Source: Rhynchopus sp. YZ270_cl-10 (taxonomy: Eukaryota; Euglenozoa; Diplonemea; Diplonemida; Diplonemidae). From it: 64,000 nt of DNA. Below are positions 32,291 through 43,440 of this stretch, piece after piece. Positions within the stretch are counted from its first letter, which is position 1. Every line of letters starts with the position of its first letter. The stretch spans positions 310,001 through 374,000 of the forward strand of contig OZ037868.1 of assembly GCA_964035575.1 (NCBI GenBank). Reading direction: 5' to 3'. The translations under genes were made by a program, and so were the position numbers. The notes under the pieces are model-generated. The model did no database searches and was not told the DNA's origin. It saw nothing but the letters and a program-made list of their open reading frames with translations.

Positions 32291-33731
32291 TTTAAAGAGG
32301 ATAAGAAGGGAGGGAGGAGTGCTGTGTAGTGCACCTGGCGGGGGGGTGTGGGGGGTTTATAGTTAGGTATCAATAAGGCATTTAATTAACTTCCTTGGTT
32401 TGACCTAAAAAAAAGTCTTGTTTGTCTCAAAATTTCGTGTTGCATTGCAGCATCTCCCCACACCGAAGACGCTTACACAACAACAGGAAGACCGATTTGT
32501 GATGTGACTACTGGAATAGCAGTAACACTTCTTCCAGGAGGATTTCCCAACAATTTCTGACCATTCTAGCTCAAAAAGGGAGGCGAAAAGAAATTCCACG
32601 AAATTGAGATAAGAGGGTGACGACGGCAGACTACTGAGAGGTTATTGGAGGGGGGAAAAGGGGGGAAGATTGCTTTGCTTTTCTCCCTTTCTTCAAGCGT
32701 ATGAATGAGAAAGAAAGGCAAAAAAAGGGGGGGGGAAAGAAGAAATAAACCCCGTGTCGGAACAAGAAGAAAAGAACAGCACGAAGAAAAGAAAAAAAGT
32801 TGGAAGATTTTTTTGGATATGCCCCCTGATATCATACACATCTTTAATGTTTTTTTCTCGCACATCGTTACATCGAGGTATTGACGGTGGGGGGGGAGGT
32901 TGCGCGCTCCTGCTCAGTTCAAACTCTTTATGCCCATCTCTACAGAAAAAAAAGTAAACGAAGGTTTTTTTTTTTCGCTCCCCTTTTGTGCTTTATTGGG
33001 GGGAGGGGGGGTTGTTGGGTTGCCATTCTAAAATACTGTTGAAACCCAAGGGGTTCGTTTTTTTGGGGGGCTTTTTTTATTGTATCGGCAATCACCTATC
33101 CCAAGGGTAGGTTCTGTGCACAGTGTCGCCCGGAAAAGGCTATTTTTTTTTTTTTTTTTTTTTTTTTGAAAATTTTGTCTCAATACTTTAGAAACACCCC
33201 ATTGGTTTCGCCGAAAGAAACTGAGACCCGAAAGACCTAAAGTCTAAAGTATGTCGTACACAGTAAAAAAGAACTGATAACAGATTTGTCTTGGGGGGGT
33301 TTTTTTAAAAACAAAAAAAAAATACAAAAAAATAGTACCTCACGCAAACAGAGCAAAAAAAAGGGGGGGATGGGTGTGGGGAATGGAAGACGGACGCGCT
33401 TCATTGTGCAGCGAAAAATATCTCCACAGAAGAAAATAAATGGTTTGAGGTAAAGGTGATCCGAAGCCTCGCCTGCGTCACCCAATAATAAAAATAAAAG
33501 AGAAAAATGGAAATGTCTGAAAGAGGAACAGAGTCAGAGGGCATGAAAGAGGGGCGGGGGGGGGAGGCTTTTTTGTGTTTTTTTTTTTTCCACCTTCCTT
33601 CATCAAGATGGTTTTGTTTGTTTTTTTTTAATTGGGGAAAAAGCAAAAAGAGAGTGCAACTTGAAATGATACTGCTGCCCCTTTTGAAGGGAAGCCACAA
33701 AGCATCTAAGAAGAGATCAATGAAAAAAAGT

Positions 33732-33787
33732 GAAGTTGATTAGTGCAAAACGCCTCTGGGACGCAGGCATCTGACACTCCGCGGGAC
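33732..33787 (+). repeat. Hairpin cassette family H3, truncated copy
   Basis: Has GAAGTTGATTAGTGCAAAAC, CGCCTCTGGGACGCAGGCAT and then GACACTCCGCGGG. It stops in the middle of the second stem-loop, so only the first hairpin is complete. Confidence 0.7.
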
Positions 33788-33998
33788 AAACAAAAAAAAA
33801 TAGCTAATTCCCCAATTGATTGACCGAAAAATCACCTTTTGAAAGAGTGCTCTATCCCTAACGGGAAAGAGAAAAAAAAGGTGTAAAGATTTGCAAGATA
33901 ATCCTCAGCCTCCCGTGGTTAGTCATCGAAAAGAAGACAAATACTGAAAGATGACTGTACCTTACCCACCTAAGCAAAAAAAAAAAAGAAAGGTTGTA

Positions 33999-34028
33999 AG
34001 ATGAATGTGCCTCTCGTGCACACACATC
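33999..34028 (+). repeat. Hairpin cassette family H2
   Basis: Arms GATG and TGTGC pair with GCACA and CATC around CCTCTCG. A diverged copy is at about 52184-52210 and further variants are near 1267, 38550 and 59000. It shares the CCTCTCG loop with family H1 but has different arms. Confidence 0.6.
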
Positions 34029-34080
34029 AAACAAAGGAATGGGGGGTGATATAATAGCGACCAAAGGAAAAACAAAGTTT

Positions 34081-34168
34081 GACTTGAAAATACAAAAGCC
34101 CTCGTGAAACAGTGCACCTTGGTGGCATGACCGGCTGTACCGGGGGGACAACCCAATCATGCGATCCA
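34081..34168 (+). repeat. Hairpin cassette family H4
   Basis: Contains TACAAAAGCCCTCGTGAAAC, CAGTGCACCTTGGTGGCATG, ACCGGCTGTACCGGGG and ACAACCCAATCATGC, in the same order as the copy at 13556-13660. Confidence 0.65.
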
Positions 34169-34443
34169 AACAAAATGGTGTTTCTTGCTTCAACATTTTT
34201 TTTTTTTTTTGAAGAACGAGAATTTTTTTTAGAGTATCAACAAGACCCTCATGCAAACCCTTTTTTGTCCGAACAAAAAATCCCCACAACAAAACAAAGA
34301 AAAGTTTTATAAGATGAACCTAAGCCTCTCGTACTTAGTCTTAGGACACTTTCAACAAAAGAACTCTTTTTTTATTGTGGGGTGATCACCCAGGTTGTGG
34401 TCTGTATTAGTTCTCGCCCAAAGGCAATTTTTTTTTGTACTAA

Positions 34444-35861
34444 CCCTTTAAGGACCAGAGGGGACATATATGTCCACGCAACCACCTAAATTGGCTTCCA
34501 CTAGGACTTTTTGAAGATTTTTTTTTTTAATGAGAAGATTTTGTGCGAAATCTTTCAAAAGACGCAAGATTCGATTTTTTTTGACGCTCTCATCCCCTCT
34601 CATCCACACCCGGCGTTATCACATAATAGGGTATTTTGGGTCATTTTTTGGGAATAATGTACCATTCTGACGCGCTTGAGTCATCAGAGGATTCAAACTT
34701 TGGTGTGCAGGGAACCATTTTGTACGGTCTTCAGAACGAAACTAAAATAATGGAAAATACCCGCGACTGGGCAAAGTAACACGCGTAGTTGCAGTTCCTG
34801 ACCCTGAACTGGATGTGCCTCTTCTCCGTGTATTTATTGCATTTTGTCTTTTGAGGAACATTGTACAGAATGGTTATTTCCCTCCCTCCCGCCAAAGCCC
34901 GAGGGACCCTTGAGGGAGGTCAGGGCTCCCCGAGGGCCGAAGGCCCGAGGGAAGCCCTGACCTCCCGAAAGGAGTCCCGAGGGCCAAGGGAGGGTGGGAT
35001 GTAACTTTGTGCCCCGATCCGTGGCTTTTTGTGCCCGACTGTCGTTTTTCACTTTTTGCCTGTAAAAACCCTGTATAAGGGGTGCAGCATGGGGGCACAT
35101 GTGCACCACCTGGTGCCCCACACATGGCTCTTGCACGCCAAATTGCCCTCAAATTGCCCGGAATGCTACGCATGGGGCAATCTAGACCGTTTTTGGACCG
35201 ATTTTCGCGACCAAAATTTTTTTTTTCGGAGGGTCCCTTCGAAATTTCGGCGGGAGGGTACGGAAAGCCACAGGGAGGGGTACAAAATCTATATCAACAC
35301 GGTCAAGGTACAGAGACACTGGCAGGAGGGTGTTGGTCGACAACTTCTTCTTGCTTGGGAAACAGGCGTCTGAAAACAGATTACATGTGCGTGGGATGCG
35401 GCGTTCACCTTTGTTCAGCACCATGCCAAGTTGGCCAAAAGTCCCAAAAGCCCCAACTTTTGTACTGTCCAACCTCTGTACAATTACGGTATATGTAGTT
35501 GGTTGGTACCTTCTCTCCATGCAGTGAGACATTATCTACTAGGACTTTTTGATCGATTTTTTTTTCTTTTGAAAGATTTTGAACCGATCTTTCAAATAAA
35601 GCCATTTTCGAAAACCGAAAAAACAGGTGCGCAGCCGGAATAATTTTTTTCTTCAAAATTTTCAGAAAAAAATATCAGCTCTCCTCAATTTTCCATTTTC
35701 CATTTTTCTCATTTTATTTCGATTTCTGCTCCATTTGAAAGATCTGCTCAAAATCTTTCAATTGCGGCCAGGTACGATCAAAAATATGCATCGGATCACA
35801 TTTTACCTACGGGAGAGAAGATCCTAGCAAATCGAAAAAATCGGTCGTGGTCCATAAAGGG
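34444..35861. mobile_element. PiggyBac-like non-autonomous element, CTAA target duplication
   Basis: The ends are inverted repeats CCCTTTAAGGACCA and CCCTTTATGGACCA (13 of 14 identical). CTAA flanks both ends (34440-34443 and 35862-35865), close to the TTAA preferred by piggyBac transposases. A sub-terminal block CTAGGACTTTTTGA recurs near each end. The 1418-bp interior has no transposase-like frame, so it would need enzyme from elsewhere. It contains a large GC-rich palindrome near 34893-34990. Confidence 0.75.
34893..34990. repeat. GC-rich palindrome in the piggyBac-like element
   Basis: Inverted arms around GAGGTCAGGGCT and AGCCCTGACCTC, with a GGGCC-GAA-GGCCC hairpin at the centre (34934-34946). 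Nearby GAGGG/CCCTC blocks extend the pairing. Confidence 0.75.
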
Positions 35862-36598
35862 CTAAAATGATATAGACTGAAATTGTCCTAAACTCAATAA
35901 AGTAGCTTTTATTTGTTGTTTTTTCGCAATTCAATGTGCATTTTTTTTTCTCACTTTTATACCACGTTTCAAGAATGGTGGTTTTCGTTCCTCTTTCTCA
36001 AATGTAATGCTGTACGAAATTCAAAAAAAAAAAGGGGGGGGGAGAAACGGGGAGGGGAGGGGAGGGGAGGGGGGGAAAGAAAAATGTTTTCCTCTTTTTC
36101 TCCAAAATCAGTACATTTTCGATTTATTCTCTCTTACGCCAAAGCCTACTGCGTGGCCCTGATTGCTGCGTGAAAAAAAGAGAACAGGTTCTTTTTTGTT
36201 TTAGCAAATTGAAAATATTTTGATCACAGTTTTAGAAAAAGTTTCAAAAAACATAAAGGGGAGAGGGGGAGGGGTGACAACAACAAAAAAAAAAAGACAA
36301 TGTCGTGCAACGTGATTTTTTTGAAAAAAGTTTTTTTTTTGAAAAAATTGTCCGACAATATAGCATCACCCACATTGCAATAAAGCCAGAAGCAAAAAAA
36401 AAGAAGCAAAAAAAAGCAAAATAATACCAACTATGCATTTAACACACGTTATCATCTCTCGTGATGACCCTCCCCCACCCTTCTCCCATTTGAAACACAC
36501 AATATAAAAGGCAAGTTGAACCTAACGTCTTTAGCCATCTTTTAAAAAGACGCACTTCAAAACAAATTCCCCCCTCCCCCTTTTTTTTTGTTGTGTTC
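35862..36598. other. Intergenic, no gene seen
   Basis: Follows the piggyBac-like element. It has long A/T and G runs (GGGGAGGGGAGGGG near 36050) and an H1-like sequence near 36515. Nothing codes convincingly. Confidence 0.5.
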
Positions 36599-38269
36599 TT
36601 AGCTGTAGAGAGCAGAGTAGTCAGTACCCCCTTGCCGCTCCTGCTCGTCAAGGTCGACAATGTGGACATACATGGTGGAGAACGCCTGCTTGTATGCTTT
36701 GATGACCTTCAAACGTTCTGCGTCGGTCAGAGAGTCGCCAATTGTGACGTAGTGGCGGGGGCCACGGCCAGGCTCACGTGGAGGGTGGATCTGGATGTCC
36801 TGAAGCTTGCTGGGCCTGCCAAAGAGGCGTGTAAAGGCACCATTGAATTTTTCCAACGCCATCCCCTCCTCCATCGAACGCCCACGGTTCTTCAAGAAGT
36901 TGTCCAGCAGACCGGTCCCCTCCTCCGCCCCAAGGCCCTGCACGCCTTCGTAGGTCACACCATCTGCAACATCGCGCTCTGTGCGGCCGACCATGTTCTC
37001 TCCGTCCAGAACAACGACTTGGGGTTCTTCGTCTTCATCTTCCTGTCCTTGAACGTAGAGGTCGTATTCGCAGACGGTGTGGGTCAGAATAGCGCATACC
37101 AGGGCACGTTCAAAGGTGGCGATACCCCAGACGAGGTTTGTCACGAAGCGGAACAGAGGTCTGCAGAAGACGAGGCAGCCAAGCGCCATACACATCATAG
37201 AAACACCGACACAGGCGAAGCTGATGAAGGGTCCAATGAGGCAGTACGCAAGACATTGCCATGTGTGGCAGGAGCCTGCGTACCGCAGACCAGCTCCGTT
37301 CGGGATGGTTGCGTTGGGGTAGGTCACAACGACACCCTTATCCGGTGGTGCAACCCCAAGGAGCAGGTCGATGTGGCGGTGCGCGAACCACCGCCACACC
37401 CGTGCAGAGTATTTGAACCCAAACGGCATAAAGCAAACAAAGATACCCAACATGCAAGCAACAACCGTGACAATCGACATCGCAAAGTTCAAGATCACCC
37501 CCGCCGCAACAAGAAACAAAGAGAGGTCCGACCATGGGGTAGGACGACAGCAGCAATCATCAGGACCGCGCACAGGAGCGTCAAGCTTCTTCCCAAAGAG
37601 GGTGTGGTTGCCGCGCTTCGATGGAGGCACCTTGACAATGGTCATCCCGTCGAATGAGGTGACTTTGTTCTTGACGTTGACGAACGTTTGCAGGACTTCG
37701 GGGGAGAACGCTTTCCCAAAGAGCTGATCGTCCGTGACACCCCATTTGAGGTTGCTTGGATGGATGGGTGCGCAGGCGATGTCTTCGCTGGCGATGGAAA
37801 CCAGCACGGCACCGTCAGAGCGGTAGCCAACCACGATACCTTCTTTGTCGTTCAGCGCGTAGTTCGAGTGCAGGCCACAGATCGTGACCTTCTCATCACG
37901 TGGTGGCATTGAGTCCACCGTCGCGTATGTCTGGACACCATCTTGCACCTCCTGTCCACGACCATGTGCCGCGCTCCTGACGTGCTCATCCACCAACGGA
38001 ACGGAATCCTCCTTCGATACCTCCGCCGGTGTGTCTGATGTCAACACCCGCCCCTCGCCAGCCTCGGCATCGACAATCACATTCATCGGTGGTGCTGTCG
38101 GTGCGGCAGCAGTGGCAACGGCGGTGGCGGAGGAAGAAGAAGAGGACGACGTCGTCGCTGGTGCATCCATGAAGGTTGAATAAGGTTGAGCGCTCGACTC
38201 GTGGTCTGCCGGAGGTGGTGGGGGTGGGTACACCACAACCTTGTCGCTCGATTCCGAGGGGCCGGACAT
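36599..38269 (-). CDS. Multi-pass membrane protein, unknown family
   Basis: The start chosen is the ATG at 38269 (MSGPSESSDK). It is preceded by a strong acceptor-like CTTTTTCCTACAG about 23 bp upstream, which could be a 5'-UTR intron or a trans-splice site. The product is 556 residues. Residues 1-90 are disordered and Pro/Ala/Ser-rich. Residues about 90-240 hold a soluble region. Hydrophobic spans follow at about 246-275 (LFLVAAGVILNFAMSIVTVV, ACMLGIFVCF), about 335-365 (CLAYCLIGPFISFACVGVSM) and about 370-395 (LFRFVTNLVWGIATFERALV). The C-terminal 150 residues are soluble, with an acidic patch EDEDEE and the ending DYSALYS. A Cys-rich patch DDCCCRP directly precedes the first span and might be acylated. 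I do not recognise the family. Confidence 0.75.
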   Translation of the reverse strand: MSGPSESSDKVVVYPPPPPPADHESSAQPYSTFMDAPATTSSSSSSSATAVATAAAPTAPPMNVIVDAEAGEGRVLTSDTPAEVSKEDSVPLVDEHVRSAAHGRGQEVQDGVQTYATVDSMPPRDEKVTICGLHSNYALNDKEGIVVGYRSDGAVLVSIASEDIACAPIHPSNLKWGVTDDQLFGKAFSPEVLQTFVNVKNKVTSFDGMTIVKVPPSKRGNHTLFGKKLDAPVRGPDDCCCRPTPWSDLSLFLVAAGVILNFAMSIVTVVACMLGIFVCFMPFGFKYSARVWRWFAHRHIDLLLGVAPPDKGVVVTYPNATIPNGAGLRYAGSCHTWQCLAYCLIGPFISFACVGVSMMCMALGCLVFCRPLFRFVTNLVWGIATFERALVCAILTHTVCEYDLYVQGQEDEDEEPQVVVLDGENMVGRTERDVADGVTYEGVQGLGAEEGTGLLDNFLKNRGRSMEEGMALEKFNGAFTRLFGRPSKLQDIQIHPPREPGRGPRHYVTIGDSLTDAERLKVIKAYKQAFSTMYVHIVDLDEQERQGGTDYSALYS

Positions 38270-38659
38270 AGTTGTGTTGGTTATGTTGTATCTGTAGGAA
38301 AAAGGGGTGGGGTGGAGGTGTGTGGGTGACGAGAAACACGGGACAACACAACCGAGACAAGAAAGCCTCAAGAAAGGGGGCGCACAACACCTATTTTGAA
38401 AGAAAAAATAAGAGATTTGAAAGAAGAAGAAATATTGGGGGAAAATTACCTGAAACCCCCGCTTTGCTTTTAGGAATTGTAAAGTGCAGGGAAATACTGC
38501 ACATCTTTCTAAAGAGAGCTGAGAAGAGATGAACAAATGAATACGTGTAAGATGAGTGAGCCTCCTGGGTACACATCTCGGAGAACAAACAAAAATGTAG
38601 AATAAAATATTCAAGAGACACATGCGAGACATACCGTGCATAGTACGGGGGTAAAAACA

Positions 38660-38825
38660 AAGAAAATTTTATAAGATGACCCTAGTCACCAAATACATTT
38701 GAACCTATTTTTGTCTAATATTATTAGCACATTATCACACCCACTGCATTGATGTGCAACACGGTGCATCAAAGTGTACAAAACAAATTGCAAAGCAGAC
38801 TGGGCACTTCACGAATCCGTTAAGG
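38660..38825. other. Short intergenic spacer
   Basis: AT-rich, with a weak H1-like hairpin near 38665. No gene. Confidence 0.4.
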
Positions 38826-40148
38826 TCAGCACTTGGGCACAGCAAGCTGGGAGACACTACACTCGCCCTGCATTGTGGGGAACGCACAGAAGGCACGCTT
38901 GATGGCAAGGCGCTGCCACTGCTCTGCGCACACGACGTACTTCTTTAACGAGAGGCAAGTAGCCTCGAGACAGTGCTGCTCCTCTGCGCACGCGGGCTCG
39001 GGAGCTGCGTGCACCTTGGCACACTTGCTTGGTGTAGGGGAGGGGGTGTCTCTCGCCACAGCACCACCATCGCGGAGGTCCGCACGAAGCCTCGCGCGCA
39101 ACGTGTTCACGCTGCCCTCCTGCGCCAGACCACGTCTGCACAGCAAGCGCTGCAAGTGTGCCCGCCGCATCCACCCCTCCACCTTGCACAGAGGCAAACA
39201 AAACCGCACCCGTCTCATCTTGTCGTGCCGAAGGGCACGCATCACATCAATAATGGAGTCGTCGTGGCTCCACTTTTGTTTGCGTGTCAGGCAGGATGCA
39301 GTAGTGGGATGTGGGGTAGTGTCGTGTGCCAGAGCCGCAGCGAGCACACCTGCAAGCGCCGCTTTCCCCCCCCTTGAGCGCAGGCCACGTCCCTTCAGCT
39401 GTTGTACGATATCCCTCCTCGTGAGCGCCATGATGTCAGGCGTGTCTGCACAGGGCTCACTGCAAAGTCGGGCGACCAGCTCGCACTTCGAACCCTTTGC
39501 AGAGAGGCCCTTGTCCATCAGCCGCTGTTGGACGGCCTTGTACGACATGGCTTCGAAGTCGCTCTCTTCTGCCCCACCCACTTTAGCTCCTGCAGGGGTA
39601 GCGTCGTGTGCCAGAGCCGCAGCGAGCACACCTGCAAGCGCCGCTTTCCTCCCCCTTGAGCGCAGGCCCCGTCCCTTCAGCTGTTGTACGATATCCCTCC
39701 TCGTGAGCGCCATGATGTCAGGCGTGTCTGCACAGGGCTCACTGCAAAGTCGGGCCACCAGCTCACACTTCGAACCCTTCGCGGAGATGCCCTTGTCCAT
39801 CAGCCGCTGTTGGACGGCCTTGTACGACATGGCTTCGAAGTCGCTCTCTTCTGCCCCACCCACTTTGGCTGCTGCAGTTGACGTCAACCCTTTGGGATGA
39901 ACGTTGCGTTCACAGGGTTTAGGTTGGCAACGCTTGCGCGTGGGCAGCTTCCTCAGGCCCACAGAGGTGACCGCAGCAGGGACGACTTTGCTGTCGCTTC
40001 TGCAGCCCACCGGACGACCTGCAACGGACCACTTCTGCACACCGACACCCTTCCGTTTCTGCAGACCTTTCGCCTTGTACACCTGCCTGCACCTTCTTGC
40101 ACACAACCCTTCCCTACGTTGCATGGTGCGCGACGCTCCCGGAGGCAT
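38826..40148 (-). CDS. SAP-repeat putative DNA-binding protein
   Basis: 440 residues from the ATG at 40148. An acceptor-like TTACACATAG lies directly upstream, so an earlier exon is possible. Residues 1-95 are strongly basic. Two tandem copies of a 92-residue unit follow, each holding two SAP-like helix pairs. One is MSYKAVQQRLMDKG-ISAKGSKCELVARL and the other is LTRRDIVQQLKGRG-LRSRG-KAALAGVL. A further SAP-like stretch (HLQRLLCRRGLAQEGSVNTL) lies near residue 340. SAP motifs bind AT-rich DNA in chromatin and repair proteins, so a nuclear, chromatin-associated role is likely. The two units are nearly identical in DNA (276-bp period), a recent duplication. The tail is Cys-rich and its function is unclear. 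Confidence 0.7.
   Translation of the reverse strand: MPPGASRTMQRREGLCARRCRQVYKAKGLQKRKGVGVQKWSVAGRPVGCRSDSKVVPAAVTSVGLRKLPTRKRCQPKPCERNVHPKGLTSTAAAKVGGAEESDFEAMSYKAVQQRLMDKGISAKGSKCELVARLCSEPCADTPDIMALTRRDIVQQLKGRGLRSRGRKAALAGVLAAALAHDATPAGAKVGGAEESDFEAMSYKAVQQRLMDKGLSAKGSKCELVARLCSEPCADTPDIMALTRRDIVQQLKGRGLRSRGGKAALAGVLAAALAHDTTPHPTTASCLTRKQKWSHDDSIIDVMRALRHDKMRRVRFCLPLCKVEGWMRRAHLQRLLCRRGLAQEGSVNTLRARLRADLRDGGAVARDTPSPTPSKCAKVHAAPEPACAEEQHCLEATCLSLKKYVVCAEQWQRLAIKRAFCAFPTMQGECSVSQLAVPKC
39325..39880. repeat. 276-bp coding tandem duplication in the SAP gene
   Basis: Blocks around 39325-39600 and 39600-39880 are almost identical, including silent positions. They encode the two SAP-pair units. 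Confidence 0.85.
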
Positions 40149-40216
40149 TCTATGTGTAATTACCTGAGGGAGATGAGAAAAATATTGTAAGATGCTAGTG
40201 ACGAACTACACAAAAT

Positions 40217-40903
40217 ATGTCAAACGGAAGAGGGGAAGAGGGGAAGAGGGGAAGAGGGGAAGAGGGGAAGAGGGGAAGAGGGGAAGAGGGGAAGAGGGGA
40301 AGAGGGGAAGAGGGGAAGAGGGGAAGAGGGGAAGAGGGGAAGAGGGGAAGAGGGGAAGAGGGGAAGAGGGGAAGAGGGGAAGAGGGGAAGAGGGGAAGAG
40401 GGGAAGAGGGGAAGAGGGGAAGAGGGAGAGGGAGAGGGAGAGGGAGAGGGAGAGGGAGAGGGAGAGGGAGAGGGAGAGGGAGAGGGAGAGGGAGAGGGAG
40501 AGGGAGAGGGAGAGGGAGAGGGAGAGGGAGAGGGAGAGGGAGAGGGAGAGGGAGAGGGAGAGGGAGAGGGAGAGGGAGAGGGAGAGGGAGAGGGAGAGGG
40601 AGAGGGAGAGGGAGAGGGAGAGGGAGAGGGAGAGGGAGAGGGAGAGGGAGAGGGAGAGGGAGAGGGAGAGGGAGAGGGAGAGGGAGAGGGAGAGGGAGAG
40701 GGAGAGGGAGAGGGAGAGGGAGAGGGAGAGGGAGAGGGAGAGGGAGAGGGAGAGGGAGAGGGAGAGGGAGAGGGAGAGGGAGAGGGAGAGGGAGAGGGAG
40801 AGGGAGAGGGAGAGGGAGAGGGAGAGGGAGAGGGAGAGGGAGAGGGAGAGGGAGAGGGAGAGGGAGAGGGAGAGGGAGAGGGAGAGGGAGAGGGAGAGGG
40901 AGG
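40217..40903. repeat. Purine microsatellite: (GGAAGAGG)n then (GGGAGA)n
   Basis: About 205 bp of an 8-bp repeat pass directly into about 475 bp of a perfect 6-bp repeat. The whole + strand is purine. The long ORFs on both strands ([22 protein letters not shown]) are artefacts of the repeat. Confidence 0.95.
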
Positions 40904-41696
40904 GAGATCTGAGATAGATAGAGAGTACCTAAAAGACCCGCGAAGGGCGAACAGCAATGATGAAAACGGAGAGGAGGGAAGGGGGATACTTTTATCTCGA
41001 AATAGGCGCTACGATGAGGGGGGCGAATGTGGAAGCCGAAACAACCCAAAACAAATTCCAACAAAAAATCTGATGAAGATGGTGTGGTGATTTGGTGAGG
41101 GTAGAGACTGAAACATAAACGGACCCCGGCCAACCAGGACAAAGCCTGAGGAAAATCAAATAAATATTCTGCCAAATAGCAGTGTGCGTGCCATGTCAAA
41201 TCAAAAGGACGGTAGTCTCTATCAAAGATCTCCCAACACGCAGCGAAGCTGCTCCGCTAAAGCGTGTTTCAGGGAGATCTGAGATAGATAGAGAGTACCT
41301 AAAAGACCCGCGAAGGGCGAACAGCAATGATGAAAACGGAGAGGAGGGAAGGGGGATACTTTTATCTCGAAATAGGCGCTACGATGAGGGGGGCGAATGT
41401 GGAAGCCGAAACAACCTCCTGACACCGTCACGTAGAATATTTAAACCCGTAGGCCACGAGAGCATCCATCCCAACTACAAACAAAAACACAGGACCCCCG
41501 AGGGCCCAGAAAAAAGGCGGAGTGAACAAAAAACCAATGATACGACACCAAGCCTCAGCGGGCGCAGGCATCCAGAAATAAAACCAAAAGCCACTGCAAA
41601 AAAACAGCGGACAAAAAACAGGGCAGGGAAACAGCTTTAATGAAAAGCTGGAAGAAAAAACAGAAGGCAATCTAAAATAAGAATAATCTAAGGACA

Positions 41697-43440
41697 TCAC
41701 TCGTCCGACCACATAAAACCGCCACCGTCGACCACCACGCCGTCCGACGGGGGGTCGGCCCAGTCCTGCCCAGCGGTACCCCAGCGCGACAGCTCGTCCG
41801 CCGGCATACGGTCCGTCGCGATCCAGCGCGACAACATGCCCGCACCCGCCCCGTCAGTGACCCGAAACAGGCGCTCCAAGACCGTGTTCCCTAACCTGAC
41901 TGCACAGTGGCCCTTCTCCAGCACAGCAACCACCGCGGCGTTGTCCCCCACCACCAAAATCCTGCGGGCGCCACCACGTACAGCATGCAGCACGCCCCAG
42001 GCCATCGCCCGCAACTCCAAAATGAAAATATCCTCGACCGTGGACCACGTGCCCCACTTCCTGAAAGCGCGCCCGCCAGCAAGCGTCCGCACAATAAACC
42101 CCCACCCCTCGGGGCACGCGTCCGACCACACCACCGTGTCACACCCCTCCTCCGGCGACAGCTTCCACCTGGGGACGCGCCACACATCCGGCACCAATCG
42201 CCGCTCCACAAACACACGCAAGTCCGTCCGCATGCCCGCAGAGATCTGCACCTGGTCGTCCCAGTCAATCGCGCCCGCAGACACCTCGGCGCCCCGCGCA
42301 CGAATCCACGCCAACATGTCCGGCACCCCGCAGAACCGGTCCCCCATCGCATACGTCGCCCAGATGACGGCCCCGATACCTTTCCACACTTCGCGCAGCG
42401 AGGGACCCGACGCCGACAGCAATACGTCCATCACGACACGGGCCTTCCGACGCCACTCCCCCGGCAGCCGCATTCTGCGCCCCCGCAAATCCCACTCAAT
42501 CCCTGCGTAGGTACACACCTGTACCGGAGTGAGCGTCGACTTCTCGCGGTTCACCTCAGCGCCAACTTCGTCCGCTCTGCGCAGGAACCCCCGAAGCCGC
42601 GCAGACGCCTCACCCGCCGACTTCCCCAAAATGAGGTTGTCGTCTATCCACGCAGCAGCACACACACCCGCCATATCCCCGAGAAGCCCCAGCGACGTCT
42701 CCTGCGCAATCACCGCCGCCCACGACCACCCCATCGCCATGCGGGTAAGCTGCATGCGACGCGCACCCTGCCGCACACCAAAAAACTGCCCCACCTCCGC
42801 GGATAAAGGGAATTGCCAGAAAAACCCTTTAAAATCCGCCACGACTGCATGCGTAGCGCCCCCGCGTAGGATGAGTTCCGACAGCTCGTATGGTGTAGGG
42901 AGGCTGAACTTTGGCGGGGAGTGCATCGCCGTGTTCAACGGCCGTGCGTCAACGATGAGACGCATCTTGCCGTTCGTCTTCGCCAGCGGAAACACAGACA
43001 GCCCACACACCGACGGGAAAGCTCGCTTCTCCGTGCGCAAAACCCCACTACCCACGCACGCCGCCAACATGCCGTCCTGGAGCTTGGAGGGCGGGCCCGG
43101 CATCGACACCCCAGACCCCGTCAGCTGCGCACGGAAAGTCGCAATGTCGTCAAGCATTGCGAACAACCTGGCCTTCGCCGGTACCAGTCGGCGGAGCGCC
43201 CCCAAATCAATCAGACCCGCCGGGAATGAGTCAAGCACCTGCCGCTTCACCCCAGATGGGCCACCCCAGACCCCAGCGACATCATCCAAGAGCACATGCG
43301 GAGGCGCCGCAGACGTCTCAACATCCGCCTCCACCACGTCATCCCCCTCGTCACGCACATACTCCCCCAACGGGTACCCGTCCAACCCCCGGAACAACCA
43401 ACCTACAGCGGCCGCTCCTGCAGGACGTCCAGCGTCGAGC
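41697..43440 (-). CDS. YR retroelement: reverse transcriptase and RNase H region
   Basis: Part of the retroelement. The RT palm shows ADFKGFFWQFPL, then RMAMGWSWA and the catalytic-box region AAWIDDNLIL. An RNase H domain follows: VVWSDACPEGWGF, then ILELRAMAWGV and ILVVGDNAAV. It shares one long open frame with the gag-like region, and the recombinase overlaps it in a second frame. Confidence 0.8.

Larger units (their letters stand above)
32291..34439. other. Intergenic; cassettes and homopolymers
   Basis: No supported gene. It holds runs of G, A and T (including about 25 T near 33145), the H3 cassette near 33732, an H2 hairpin at 33999-34028, an H4 cassette at 34081-34168 and an H1 copy at 34311-34340. 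Four different cassette types thus fall in about 600 bp. Confidence 0.55.
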
